A stretch of DNA of 32,515 bases from Comamonadaceae bacterium (GCA_021299555.1 JAJTGH010000006.1:1-32515), one strand, 5' to 3'. Shown: positions 21,844 through 30,031, counted from the stretch's first letter. Program-made: numbers and translations. Notes: generated by a model from the letters alone, not told the origin.

Positions 21844-21965
21844 CCCACAAGGTCTTGCGAGACCTCAAACAGCTTGGGGTCCGGGCATGCCGACAAAGCG
21901 CTGCTGCACTCTGTGTATTGACGACGCTACCCACCGGCATGGCCGGCACGCTACTCCCCTTGGGG
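21844..21965 (-). ncRNA. yybP-ykoY manganese riboswitch aptamer upstream of terC
   Basis: On the minus strand the segment opens with CCCCAAGGGGAGTAG, the hallmark GGGGAGUAG of the yybP-ykoY class. It continues with GTCGTCAATACA, the conserved GUCGUCA core, and closes with GCAAGACCTTG, the conserved 3' junction. P1 pairs CAAGG (5') with CCTTG (3'), extended by CCC/GGG past one bulged base. GCCGGCATG/CATGCCGG-type arms lie between. The class binds Mn2+ and controls Mn exporters including mntP and alx/terC, matching the gene 30 nt downstream. Confidence 0.9.
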
Positions 21966-22067
21966 AAGAGAACCCGATGATAGACCGAGACGCCAAATCC
22001 CCATGGATTTAAGGAGATCTTGCGAGAGTCAGCGCATGAGCGATCGAACCGACTGGCCCATAGAGCC

Positions 22068-23297
22068 TCAGTCCTGACGCTCCACCACAAAGCTGACCAC
22101 GGTGGCACATGAGCCCCCAATGTTGAGCGTCTGTATGCGTTGAGCGCCCTCAATTTGACACGGCCCGGCCTGACCCGTGACCTGCCGCGCAGCGTCAAAC
22201 AGCATGCGCGATCCGGTAGCGCCCACCGGATGGCCGCAGCCGATCAGCCCGCCGCTGGGATTGATGGGGCAGCGGCCACCCGGTTCGATCCAGCCTTGCT
22301 CGACCGCCTGCCAACTCTGACCCGGGGCAGTCAACCCAAAGTGATCAATAGCCATGTACTCGGTGGTTGTAAAACAGTCGTGCGTCTCTATGCCCGACAG
22401 GGCCTGCGTGCCCTGTATGCCCGCACGCCGCCAGGCATGCTCGATCGCCTCGCGCACATGCGGGAAAACGTAAGCCTGATCCCGACTGCGTTCCAACTTG
22501 TCGCTCAGTCGCAGCCCCGCATTGCGATGCCCCCAACCCGAGATCCGGGCCAATGGCGCCTTGACGCCCTTGGCAGCATGCGCCTGGGCGAAGCGCGCAG
22601 AGGCGAGCACCACGGCACAGGCCCCATCGGTGATTTGTCCGCAATCCTGCCTTCGCGTGCCCGGTTCGATGACCGGATTGGCCTGATCGTCGTCGGTAAA
22701 GCTCAACTCATCAAACTGCCACTTGCGGGTTTGTGCCAAGGGATTGCGCTTGGCGTTGGCATAGTTGATCTGGGCAATGCGATTAAGATATTTGCGGTCG
22801 AGCCCGTATCGGTGATCGTATTCCTGAGCCAGCAGACCAAACGCCGCGGGCCACATGAAGGTGCAGTCTATGCCCTCATGACCCTGCCAAGACGCAGCGT
22901 TTTGATTGACCGACGCCACGTCACCGGCCGTATTCTTGAACTCCTCAACGCCCAACACAAGCACGCAGTCGTAGCGCCCGGATTCAATTTCGGCCATCGC
23001 AGTGAGCACGGCCAGGGAAGAAGATGCACACGCACCTTCATGCCGCATCGCAGGCACGCCCCACAACTGCGGCACCACCTGCGAGACCATGGCACCGAGG
23101 TGGGCCTGGTTGCGCTGCAACTCAGCAAACGCGTTTCCCACATGAATGCTCTCAATCGCCTGAGCATCAAGGCCACAGGCGTCCAAGGCGCCCAGCGTCG
23201 CCTCACGCACCATGTCGGAAATGTCTTGCCCCTGGCGAGACCAGGCTTTGGCAAAGTCGGTCTGGTATCCCCCCAACACAAAAACCGGTGCGCTCAT
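22068..23297 (-). CDS. SCP2/SCPx-type thiolase (acetyl-CoA acetyltransferase-like)
   Basis: 409 residues from ATG 23297, with a GGGAG Shine-Dalgarno 5 nt upstream. ATG 23321 is an alternative. Nucleophile Cys in HEGACASSSLAVL (about residue 88), HDCFTTTEYMAID (about 298), and the C-terminal INPSGGLIGCGHPVGATGSR with catalytic His give the SCPx-thiolase pattern rather than the classical FadA/PhaA one. These enzymes cleave or condense acyl-CoA in beta-oxidation of branched or steroid-like chains, but the substrate is not predictable. Single gene, upstream of the terC riboswitch region on the same strand. Confidence 0.9.
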   Translation of the reverse strand: MSAPVFVLGGYQTDFAKAWSRQGQDISDMVREATLGALDACGLDAQAIESIHVGNAFAELQRNQAHLGAMVSQVVPQLWGVPAMRHEGACASSSLAVLTAMAEIESGRYDCVLVLGVEEFKNTAGDVASVNQNAASWQGHEGIDCTFMWPAAFGLLAQEYDHRYGLDRKYLNRIAQINYANAKRNPLAQTRKWQFDELSFTDDDQANPVIEPGTRRQDCGQITDGACAVVLASARFAQAHAAKGVKAPLARISGWGHRNAGLRLSDKLERSRDQAYVFPHVREAIEHAWRRAGIQGTQALSGIETHDCFTTTEYMAIDHFGLTAPGQSWQAVEQGWIEPGGRCPINPSGGLIGCGHPVGATGSRMLFDAARQVTGQAGPCQIEGAQRIQTLNIGGSCATVVSFVVERQD

Positions 23298-23490
23298 GTT
23301 TTCTCCCAGCGTTTGATCCATCGAACCGCTCAGTATCCACCCGTCTGAGGGATATTGTCACAAATGGCGGAAGACCTCAACCCAAAGCCATAAGTGCCCA
23401 GTGCCAGACTCGCTCCAACCAGGCCGCCTGGCCCTTAAGCCGGCTTGCTACACCGTTGGCTCACTGGGTAAGAGCAGCGAGACCTGCATT

Positions 23491-24039
23491 TCACTTCTTG
23501 ACCAACGCGAGAGACCTTGCAAGCGACGCCTCAAAGGCGTCTTTGAGCGGATGGTTCGAAACGGGGAGTGCATCAACCACCTGCTTTGCCCAATCCAAAT
23601 AGTTGAGCCTGCGTTCTTCAGACCAACCCACAGCAGGTCGATCGCCAACATCTCGAACGTTTGAGGTCTTGTCTGCAAGCTTGACCAAGGCGGCTCCAGG
23701 GGACTTGTGCGGCGCGTTGACGAGCTGCATCTGTTTACGCTGGGCCTTATCCGTGATGGACTTGTCATCCGTGACCTCGGCAACCATGGACGCCACCCGG
23801 ACGCCAAAATGCGCGGCAAGCTCAGATTCGGTGGTTGCTGTGTCCTCGATGGTGTCGTGAAGCAATGCCGCGGCGATGATCTCTGGGTCTGACACGCCAC
23901 CGTCTTCAGCCAGAATTCGGGCGACCTGTAGCGGATGATTGATATACGCGGTTGACTCAGCTTCTTTTCGCAACTGACCGCGATGCTTGTCGGCGGCGAA
24001 GTTGGCCGCTTTAAGGATGAGAACGAGGTTGTTGTCCAT
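23491..24039 (-). CDS. Small alarmone hydrolase-like HD protein (Mesh1/RSH hydrolase domain only)
   Basis: 182 residues equal to the HD hydrolase part of RelA/SpoT with no synthetase, TGS or ACT domain. HD motifs: AADKHRGQLRK then YINHPLQVA, AALLHDTIED (His-Asp plus Glu-Asp) and VKLADKTSNVRDV. The metal-binding and catalytic set is thus complete, so it should remove the 3' pyrophosphate from (p)ppGpp or related nucleotides such as (p)ppApp. AGGAA Shine-Dalgarno precedes ATG 24039. Only 9 nt separate it from the PcfJ-domain gene, so they form one operon. It duplicates an activity already provided by SpoT, suggesting an accessory role. Confidence 0.88.
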   Translation of the reverse strand: MDNNLVLILKAANFAADKHRGQLRKEAESTAYINHPLQVARILAEDGGVSDPEIIAAALLHDTIEDTATTESELAAHFGVRVASMVAEVTDDKSITDKAQRKQMQLVNAPHKSPGAALVKLADKTSNVRDVGDRPAVGWSEERRLNYLDWAKQVVDALPVSNHPLKDAFEASLARSLALVKK

Positions 24040-24048
24040 ACTGGTTCC

Positions 24049-25851
24049 TTATGGTTGACTGATTGTTTTGCAGAGCTGATTGATGTAGTCGGTCGCGTCA
24101 AACTCCACTGGCTTTGCGCCGTCTATCCCAACGATGATGGGCGTTTCACCAAAGTGAAGCCACATGTCGCGTCCTGCTGCATCGCGAGACGGTAACCCGC
24201 TCTTGCAGATGCGGCGTGCTGCACCCAGCGCAGCCTCGGCGCTGCTGAAGGTGTTTTCACTCCACGATTGACCATAATCGAAGTTATCGAGCACATCGAT
24301 TCGGTACCGTGGACCCTTCATCGAACGGCGGCGGGTTGAATCCACCGCACACAGCAGCGACAGCGTGGCGTCGATCACTTCATCAAACTCCTTACCCAAT
24401 TGCCGATTCGCTGGACCAACGGCGTGTGCAAGTGCCCAATCGCCTTTCCTTTGTTCAAGGGCAATCGTGGCTCTCCGCTGCCCGCCAGCGTCTCTAACCG
24501 AAAGAACAAGGCACGTTCCTGTCTTGCAGCGCTCTCCATACAGGTCTGCGCAGTGACGCATTGCGATCGACTCCTCCCAGAGATCCCGACCGCAGGTGAG
24601 CGGCACTGCTGTGTAGTCGCCAACCGTCACCGGATGCAGAGGGACGCTCCACTGGAGCGACTCCAGCTCAAGCGCACGCCGTCTTTGCTCGGCGTGCGTT
24701 CGTGCGCTTCGAACCAAGAACGCCCAGCCTCTTTTGCGCTGCCGCGGCAAAATCTGACGCACCGCCGTATCAGCCACCCAGGCACAGATTTCATGCAGTT
24801 CGGTGATGCGCTGGTCACGGCTTCGCGGCGCCTTGCCGGTTTCCAGGAGCCGGATGATGTGCCCAAGCGTATTGCGCACTGGAGCAAGGTTATCAGCATA
24901 GCTTTCTGGGGCGCTGGCTCGGGTCCCCACCATGGACAAGATAACGCGCCAGACATCCGGGTCAATTTCGTGGCTGGGTTTGAGTTGGGCGATGACCCGC
25001 AAAAAGTCTTCTGCGGGTTCGTCAGGAGCAGCCAGCAGTCTCCACTGCGCTGGTTTGACGCCGCGCAGTAGGCAAGCTTGCTTGAAGCGGGCACTGGCTT
25101 GTGTTGAACCACGGGCGTCCGCCTCCGGCATGGTTAGCCAGCGGGCAAGCAGCGCAAATATTGGGGAGCACTCTTTCAACTGCAGGAGGACATCGCGCGT
25201 GCCGCGGTAGTTGTTGTACGCGGTCACGGTTTGGCGAGAACTACCGCCGTCAAACCTGTGACACCATCGCATCAGCGAAACGGTCTGCAGGTCGAGTGCC
25301 AGCCCGGCGCGAATACGCGAGCGCAGACGGCGCAGATCAATCGGGTCAATGATCCGCTGGCGAATGAGCGACCATGCCCATTGCGCCCATTGCTCACCAG
25401 CCGTCTGATCCCCGAGCCGCGCTTGGGCTTCGTAGACAAATGCCTGTTCCAGCTTTTGATGCCATAGCCCTGTACTCGGGAAGTCGAGGATAGGGGTCTC
25501 GAGCGGATAGAAGTCGACCAGCCAGCTCTGACAGTCATCTTGTGGGCGCTGCCAAAGGGCAGTGGTGAAGGAGCCGTCATCCTCCTGGTGGTAGACCACC
25601 ACTCCCAGAATGGCGTGAAAAACACGCCCATCAGACTCGACACGTCGGATGGGGTCAGCCACGATATCCGTAACATGCCGGGCAAAAGACACCAAATGGT
25701 GGGCGCAATGCGCCTGGGCAAGCGCGTTCGGCGGCTCTTTAGCCAGTAACTCCTGCTCCAGAGCAGACAGCTCAACGGGCAATGAGTCGATTGAGGGACG
25801 GCAGATACCGCAATGCAGCAGTGCCGGGTAAGCGCTCAATGGTTCGTTCAT
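24049..25851 (-). CDS. PcfJ-domain protein (600 aa), mobile-element-associated
   Basis: Start ATG 25851 with a GGAG Shine-Dalgarno 6 nt upstream. The first ~390 residues are soluble, helical and not recognised. The PcfJ-like core lies at about residues 440-525: WEESIAMRHCADLYGERCKT, then TCLVLSVRDAGGQRRATIAL and AVGPANRQLGKEFDEVI, matching the family's E..xMxHC..Y...C..G pattern and the G..N motif. PcfJ was named from a conjugative plasmid and its activity is unknown; family members are common on plasmids and integrated elements. The C-terminal ~75 residues form a further small domain. It is first gene of an operon with the alarmone hydrolase and faces the Nudix regulator. Confidence 0.8.
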   Translation of the reverse strand: MNEPLSAYPALLHCGICRPSIDSLPVELSALEQELLAKEPPNALAQAHCAHHLVSFARHVTDIVADPIRRVESDGRVFHAILGVVVYHQEDDGSFTTALWQRPQDDCQSWLVDFYPLETPILDFPSTGLWHQKLEQAFVYEAQARLGDQTAGEQWAQWAWSLIRQRIIDPIDLRRLRSRIRAGLALDLQTVSLMRWCHRFDGGSSRQTVTAYNNYRGTRDVLLQLKECSPIFALLARWLTMPEADARGSTQASARFKQACLLRGVKPAQWRLLAAPDEPAEDFLRVIAQLKPSHEIDPDVWRVILSMVGTRASAPESYADNLAPVRNTLGHIIRLLETGKAPRSRDQRITELHEICAWVADTAVRQILPRQRKRGWAFLVRSARTHAEQRRRALELESLQWSVPLHPVTVGDYTAVPLTCGRDLWEESIAMRHCADLYGERCKTGTCLVLSVRDAGGQRRATIALEQRKGDWALAHAVGPANRQLGKEFDEVIDATLSLLCAVDSTRRRSMKGPRYRIDVLDNFDYGQSWSENTFSSAEAALGAARRICKSGLPSRDAAGRDMWLHFGETPIIVGIDGAKPVEFDATDYINQLCKTISQP

Positions 25852-25877
25852 GATTACTCCTTGTGGGATTTGGCTCA

Positions 25878-25960
25878 ACAAGGCGTCCGGCTGGATCGCA
25901 GGCAGACGCCTTGGTGAACCCCGACCGGGGTACTCCTGCTCATCGCAGGTCCTCTAGGAC
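25878..25960 (-). ncRNA. Hairpin-rich 5' leader of the pcfJ-hydrolase operon
   Basis: Several stems sit side by side in the untranslated leader. CAAGGCGTC/GACGCCTTG is a perfect 9 bp (25879-25887 with 25905-25913, 17-nt loop). ACCCC/GGGGT spans 25918-25931, CCTGC/GCAGG spans 25935-25949, and GTCC/GGAC spans 25949-25960, the last overlapping the third. No U-tract follows the first hairpin toward the start codon. I cannot assign it to a known RNA class. Confidence 0.4.
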
Positions 25961-26052
25961 AGGGGACTCACCCCAACCAACCCATTGATCCAGCCCTCTC
26001 GCTGGCTTCTCCGGAGTCCAACCACTGACGGGAGCCATTGCCGATGCGCTAC

Positions 26053-26104
26053 TTAGTGGCATAACGCATATATGTAATGTAGCACCGTTCGTGGTACCAT
26101 GCAA
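26053..26104. promoter_or_regulatory. Divergent promoter region with imperfect palindrome (candidate operator)
   Basis: For the minus-strand operon, TTGCAT (26099-26104) and TACATT (26076-26081) are spaced 17 nt, a reasonable sigma-70 promoter giving a leader of about 215 nt. For the plus-strand regulator, TTAGTG (26053-26058) and TAATGT (26075-26080) are spaced 16 nt. A 30-bp imperfect palindrome centred at 26070/26071 (26056-26085, 9 of 15 pairs match) covers both -10 elements, so one bound dimer could shut both. Confidence 0.45.
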
Positions 26105-26135
26105 CTATGTCTGAAAAACACCACAAAAAAGTGTC

Positions 26136-26816
26136 ATGCCGACCTATCTAATGCCCTTTTGCAGGGTCGAAATCGCTGTTCAGAGCCTGATTGATCAGCG
26201 GCTGAACGTATTGCTGATACGAAGGGAAGAGGCGCCTTACAAAGGCTTCTGGGCGCTTCCAGGAGGGGTTCTGCGCGTAGATCTTGACCCCGATCTTGGT
26301 GCTGCAGCAGTCAGGGTTGCCAAAGAGAGGCTGGGCATCCCACCGCCGAACCTTTGCCAAATGAAAACGGTGGGCGCCAAGGGACGGGATCCCCGTGGTG
26401 AGGCTGGCTGGGGTCTATCGGTAGTCTACAGGGCGTTGATCGCCGAGGGCGCCGCGACCTTCGCTCCTGGCAAGCGGGTGACGGAATTGCGATGGGTGCC
26501 AGTTGATGAACTCCCGACCAAGATCGCATTCGATCACGCTGAATTGATTGCGCAGGCGGTAAACCAGACGCGTTCAGACATTGCGAAGCTGAGCTTTCCC
26601 ACGGGCTTTGTGCCAGAGCGTTTCACGCTCGGGGAACTCCAGGTCTTGTCGGAACAAGTGCTGGGGCACACGATAGACAAGGCGTCGTTCAGGCGCAAGT
26701 TGCGCGACCGAGGCTTGGTAGAAGCGATTGAGGGTGAACAGCTGCGCGGAAGCGCACATCGCCCATCAGCGATTTTTCGGCTAAGACGATCAGCGGTTCA
26801 GCCCAACGGCATCTGA
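26136..26816 (+). CDS. NrtR-like transcriptional regulator: Nudix domain plus winged helix
   Basis: 226 residues. The Nudix fold occupies about 10-140, with LLIRREEAPYKGFWALPGG. The Nudix box that follows is degenerate: where G-x5-E-x7-R-E-U-x-E-E-x-G-U is expected it reads RVAKERLGI, so only one of the three REUxEE glutamates survives and hydrolysis is unlikely. A winged-helix DNA-binding domain follows (about 150-215, FTLGELQVLSEQVLGHTIDK, FRRKLRDRGLVE). This is the NrtR architecture, where the Nudix part senses ADP-ribose-type metabolites; here no NAD genes are adjacent. Start ATG 26136 has no strong Shine-Dalgarno. A GC hairpin lies just downstream (26824-26841). Confidence 0.88.
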   Translation: MPTYLMPFCRVEIAVQSLIDQRLNVLLIRREEAPYKGFWALPGGVLRVDLDPDLGAAAVRVAKERLGIPPPNLCQMKTVGAKGRDPRGEAGWGLSVVYRALIAEGAATFAPGKRVTELRWVPVDELPTKIAFDHAELIAQAVNQTRSDIAKLSFPTGFVPERFTLGELQVLSEQVLGHTIDKASFRRKLRDRGLVEAIEGEQLRGSAHRPSAIFRLRRSAVQPNGI

Positions 26817-26863
26817 AAGCAACCGGGGCGCAGCAGCCCCGTGCGGTGACTTCAGTCCCCAAA

Positions 26864-26889
26864 CGAAAAAGCCTTGACGAATCAAGGCT
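26864..26889 (-). terminator. Intrinsic terminator of the tRNA-Arg gene
   Basis: On the minus strand AGCCTTGA-TTCG-TCAAGGCT is a perfect 8-bp stem with a stable TTCG tetraloop, followed by TTTTTCG. It sits 12 nt after the tRNA 3' end. Confidence 0.85.
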
Positions 26890-26900
26890 CTTCGAAGAAT

Positions 26901-26978
26901 TGGCGCGGCTGGCAGGATTCGAACCCACGACCCCTTGGTTCGTAGCCAAGTACTCTAATCCAACTGAGCTACAGCCGC
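26901..26978 (-). tRNA. tRNA-Arg (anticodon ACG)
   Basis: The minus strand folds as a tRNA. The acceptor is GCGGCTG/CAGCCGC with discriminator G and encoded CCA. The anticodon arm CTTGG-CTACGAA-CCAAG gives ACG (read as ICG after A34 deamination). The T arm GTGGG-TTCGAAT-CCTGC contains G.U pairs, and the D arm holds AGTTGGATTA. It decodes CGN Arg codons. Its 3' end faces the accessory block on the left, the usual orientation for tRNA-targeted integration, but no duplicated 3' end was found. Confidence 0.97.
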
Positions 26979-27114
26979 TGAACTACAAATTATGGCACAG
27001 ATTCAGAGCGGCACTCGGGCAGCGACCGACAAGAAGTCCGCTGCTTGGCTGTGAGTAGACATCTGGGGAGGGGCCGCAGGGCAGGACGCTCACTCGTAGC
27101 CTAAAATCTCAGCC

Positions 27115-27648
27115 ATGAGTCGACTCTCGATTTTTTGTTTGGTGGCTGGTTTGGGGGGGTGCCTCGGTGCGCAGGCCCAAGCTGTGTCTGCGCCGACGCC
27201 GGTGACGGCCGCACCGCCCCAGGCATTGGCCCAGCCTGCAAACATTCACCCGGCGGTGGAGTTGGCCAAGACCTTGTTGGGCATACCCTATCGTTGGGCT
27301 GGCGCGGACCCGACTCGCGGCTTCGATTGCAGCGGCTTGGTCTACTACGTCTTCAATCAGTTGCAGGTTAGGCTGCCACGCGTGCAGCGCGACTTGTTTC
27401 ATCGCTCAGATCAGATCAGCCTCGCAGACCTGCAGCCGGGAGATCTGCTTTTTTTCAATACCTTTGCCAAGCTGTCGCACGTGGGCATCTACATTGGTGA
27501 GGGCCGGTTTATACACGCGCCGCGCCGCGGCGATTCCGTGTCCATCGCATCGATGGACTCGAGTTATTACAAGCCGCGCTATGCCGGTGCCAGGCGCGTT
27601 GCGGGTGCCGCGCCCTGGGGTAGGCCCGCGCAGGCTACGAGTCCCTGA
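27115..27648 (+). CDS. NlpC/P60 family cell-wall hydrolase (C40 peptidase)
   Basis: 177 residues. An N-terminal signal sequence (1-23) has both a signal peptidase I-like end (AQA-QA) and a weak lipobox (LGGC at 14-17), so it is secreted, possibly a lipoprotein. The catalytic domain (about 50-155) keeps Cys in RGFDCSGLVYYVF, His in LSHVGIYIGEGRF and the polar third residue in FIHAPRRGDSV. This class cuts D-gamma-glutamyl-meso-DAP peptide links in peptidoglycan. It lies 25 nt before the next secreted protein gene on the same strand. Confidence 0.93.
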   Translation: MSRLSIFCLVAGLGGCLGAQAQAVSAPTPVTAAPPQALAQPANIHPAVELAKTLLGIPYRWAGADPTRGFDCSGLVYYVFNQLQVRLPRVQRDLFHRSDQISLADLQPGDLLFFNTFAKLSHVGIYIGEGRFIHAPRRGDSVSIASMDSSYYKPRYAGARRVAGAAPWGRPAQATSP

Positions 27649-27673
27649 TCTTTAATCGTTTGGAAGGCTTTCG

Positions 27674-28762
27674 ATGTTTTTAGCCACCTTGGGCGCGGTG
27701 CGGCGCCATGCTGCTCCGGCCGCCATAGGATGGGCCCTGCTCACTGGAGCGACGATCGCGCCAGCTCAAAGCGGGCCTGCTCTGTCTTTGCTGGCAGGGC
27801 ACTCTGCATCCAATACAGTGCCTTCGAATCTCAACCCGGAGGCCTGGTCGAGCTACTCCAAAGCGGTACAGAGCAACTGGCAGCAATACCAAGCGCAAAT
27901 TGGGGTCCCCATGAGCGCTTGGGCCAGCAAGGAGCTGCCCGCCTCAAAAGACACCGTGTTCTACCCGTTTTCGGGCCCTGATTTTGCAACGGTCAGCCAA
28001 CTTTTCCCCAATGCCAAAAGATATGTTCTGGTGGCGATGCAAGCGGCTGAGCGACCGGTGGATCTGACAGGGCTCAAACCCGAAGCAGCGTCTCAAACCT
28101 TGGAGGTACTCACCGGTGCCTGGGAGAATTACGGACGCGATGGATTCTTCGTGACCGAATATCTGGACAAGTATTTGCACCGCAACCGGGTTCGGATCGG
28201 TGCATCCACTTTTCTCAGCTCCTTCTTCCAGCTCAAAGGCCTGAGTGTGAAAAGCGTCACGCCCATTCAGGTTAACAACTCGGGCGCGATTGAGGAGTTG
28301 CCCACCAGCGACGCCAATTGGCGATCCGTTCGATTCCGCTTGGATCGTGCCGGAGAGCCGGTGGTGGTGGACTACCTGCGCATCGACCTTTCGGACAAGG
28401 GGCTTACGAACAGCCCCAATCACCAAAAATTTGTACAAGAGGCTGCCGCCAATCCGGTACTGCTCAAGGCGGCATCACATCTGCCCCAGACCAGCGCTTT
28501 TTCCATGATCACGGGCCTACTCAACCGTCACGCACCTTTTATCGTTCAGGATGAGACCGGCATCAAATACAGCCAGCTCAAGGAGAATTTTTCTCTCACC
28601 CTCTATGGCCATTTCGAGCGCGCTCACAAGTCTTTTGGCAACTCTCAACGCGAACTGGCCAAGGCCTTCGCTGAGAGCAATGACACCAAACCCCTGGGCT
28701 TTCGAGTCGGCTATTTCAAGGGGGGCAGTTACGCCTTGATCGTGGCCAGGCGCAAGAGCTAG
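27674..28762 (+). CDS. Secreted protein of unknown family (362 aa)
   Basis: The N-terminal signal peptide (about 1-32, ATIAPAQS cleavage) and lack of later TM helices indicate a periplasmic protein. The mature part is a mixed alpha/beta domain; a stretch reading FYPFSGPDFATVSQLFPNAK and the C-terminal YFKGGSYALIVARRKS are distinctive, but I cannot name the family. It sits between a peptidoglycan hydrolase and an O-acyltransferase, so an envelope role is likely by association only. The MBOAT frame begins 13 nt after its stop. Confidence 0.75.
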   Translation: MFLATLGAVRRHAAPAAIGWALLTGATIAPAQSGPALSLLAGHSASNTVPSNLNPEAWSSYSKAVQSNWQQYQAQIGVPMSAWASKELPASKDTVFYPFSGPDFATVSQLFPNAKRYVLVAMQAAERPVDLTGLKPEAASQTLEVLTGAWENYGRDGFFVTEYLDKYLHRNRVRIGASTFLSSFFQLKGLSVKSVTPIQVNNSGAIEELPTSDANWRSVRFRLDRAGEPVVVDYLRIDLSDKGLTNSPNHQKFVQEAAANPVLLKAASHLPQTSAFSMITGLLNRHAPFIVQDETGIKYSQLKENFSLTLYGHFERAHKSFGNSQRELAKAFAESNDTKPLGFRVGYFKGGSYALIVARRKS

Positions 28763-28775
28763 CCACACCTGCGAG

Positions 28776-30031
28776 GTGATCTCCTCTAACGGTCTGCTCG
28801 CGCTGCCGATCCTGGCAGCCCTCTACCTGTCTCTGGACTCGGTCTTGCTCGGTCGGGTCGGTCAACACACCAACCGGGTCCTCGCAGGGCTGATCGTGCT
28901 GCAGGCATTGCCCCTGTTGAGCTACAAGTCGCTGATGGCCGGAGCGGCCACGTGGCTGCTGCCGGGACTCGATGGCGGCCTGTTTCAATCGCTGACGCCA
29001 CCGCTGGGCCTATCGGTGATGACCTTTCAGGCCATCAGCTACAGCGTGGACAGCCACCGCAAGCAAGTGCCCACCGGCAGTTTCTTGCATTTTGGCGTCT
29101 ACATGAGTTTTTTCCCGCACCTGGCCGCAGGCCCCATTTTGCGGGCGTCTGACTTTATTGGGCAGCTGATGGAGCGGCGCACCGTCGATCAGGAGGATGT
29201 TCGAGCCGGCCTGTGGCGCATCTTCAAGGGCTTGTTCAAAAAGCTGGTACTTGCCGATCTGATCGCCAGGGCGGGCGTGACCCCAGTATTTACCGACCCG
29301 CAGGCCTTTTCTTCTGGCGAAATCCTGATCGCCACTCTGGCTTTCACCTTCCAGATCTACCTGGATTTTTCAGCCTACACCGATGTGGTGATCGGATGCG
29401 CGCGCCTGCTAGGACTGAAGCTGCCAGAAAATTTTGACCGCCCCTACCAGGCCAGTTCGATCGCGGAGTATTGGCGGCGATGGCACATGAGCCTGTCGGC
29501 ATGGGTGGGTCAGTATGTGTATCGACCGCTCGGAGGTAACCGGGTGGTGCGCTGGAAGGTCTACCGCAACGTCAGGATCTCCATCGTGCTGTCAACTTTC
29601 TGCTTTATGGGCTCCTGCACGGGACGGCTGTCTGCTTATACCGCTGGATGCGAGAGCAGACGGCCTGGCAGCAATGGGCCCAAAAATACACAACCACGGC
29701 CTGGGCCAGCGGCTGGCTGCTGACCTTCACCTTCGTGGTCATGGCCCGCATCCTGTTCAAGACACCCACCTTCGAGGATGCGGCCACTTTCTGGAGCGCC
29801 CTGATGCACTCCGAGCTGAGCGCCTGGCCCCGCTTCAGCATGGCGTTCTGGGTCTGCCTGAGTATCGGCATCGTCTCCTGCTTTACGCCGCAGCGCTGGA
29901 AGCAAAAGATGCAGTTGAGCTTTGAGAGACAATCCCCGCTGCTCCAGGGGCTGATGATGGCCGCTGTCTTGATGCTCGCCGCCTGGTTGTCAGATGGGCA
30001 AGCCCTGGCCTTCATTTACCGACAGTTTTAA
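28776..30031 (+). pseudogene. MBOAT O-acyltransferase, disrupted by loss of about 25 nt at the active site and 5' shortened
   Basis: Frame 1 (GTG 28776 to about 29585) encodes the MBOAT core: GLSVMTFQAISYSVDSHR, FPHLAAGPILR, IYLDFSAYTDVVIGCARL, NFDRPYQASSIAEYWRRWHM and YRPLGGNRVVRWKVYRNV. The C-terminal part, starting AVNFLLYGLLHG at 29588, is in another frame and runs to TAA 30029-30031. Compared with family members such as AlgI, about nine codons (including the LWHG block with the catalytic His) are missing at the junction, 25 nt, which also shifts the frame. About 50 N-terminal residues (first TM helices) also look absent. The family moves acetyl groups across the inner membrane for polysaccharide or peptidoglycan O-acetylation. 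As read, it is non-functional. Confidence 0.8.

Noticed and set aside
23298-23490. Additional small gene between thiolase and alarmone hydrolase
   Set aside because: Open frames here are extensions or shadows without start context; only a short GC hairpin near 23419-23431 without T-tract is visible.
26901-26978. tRNA-Arg as attachment site of an integrated element
   Set aside because: No integrase gene and no direct repeat of the tRNA 3' end was found to the left as far as the thiolase gene; kept only as a contextual possibility.
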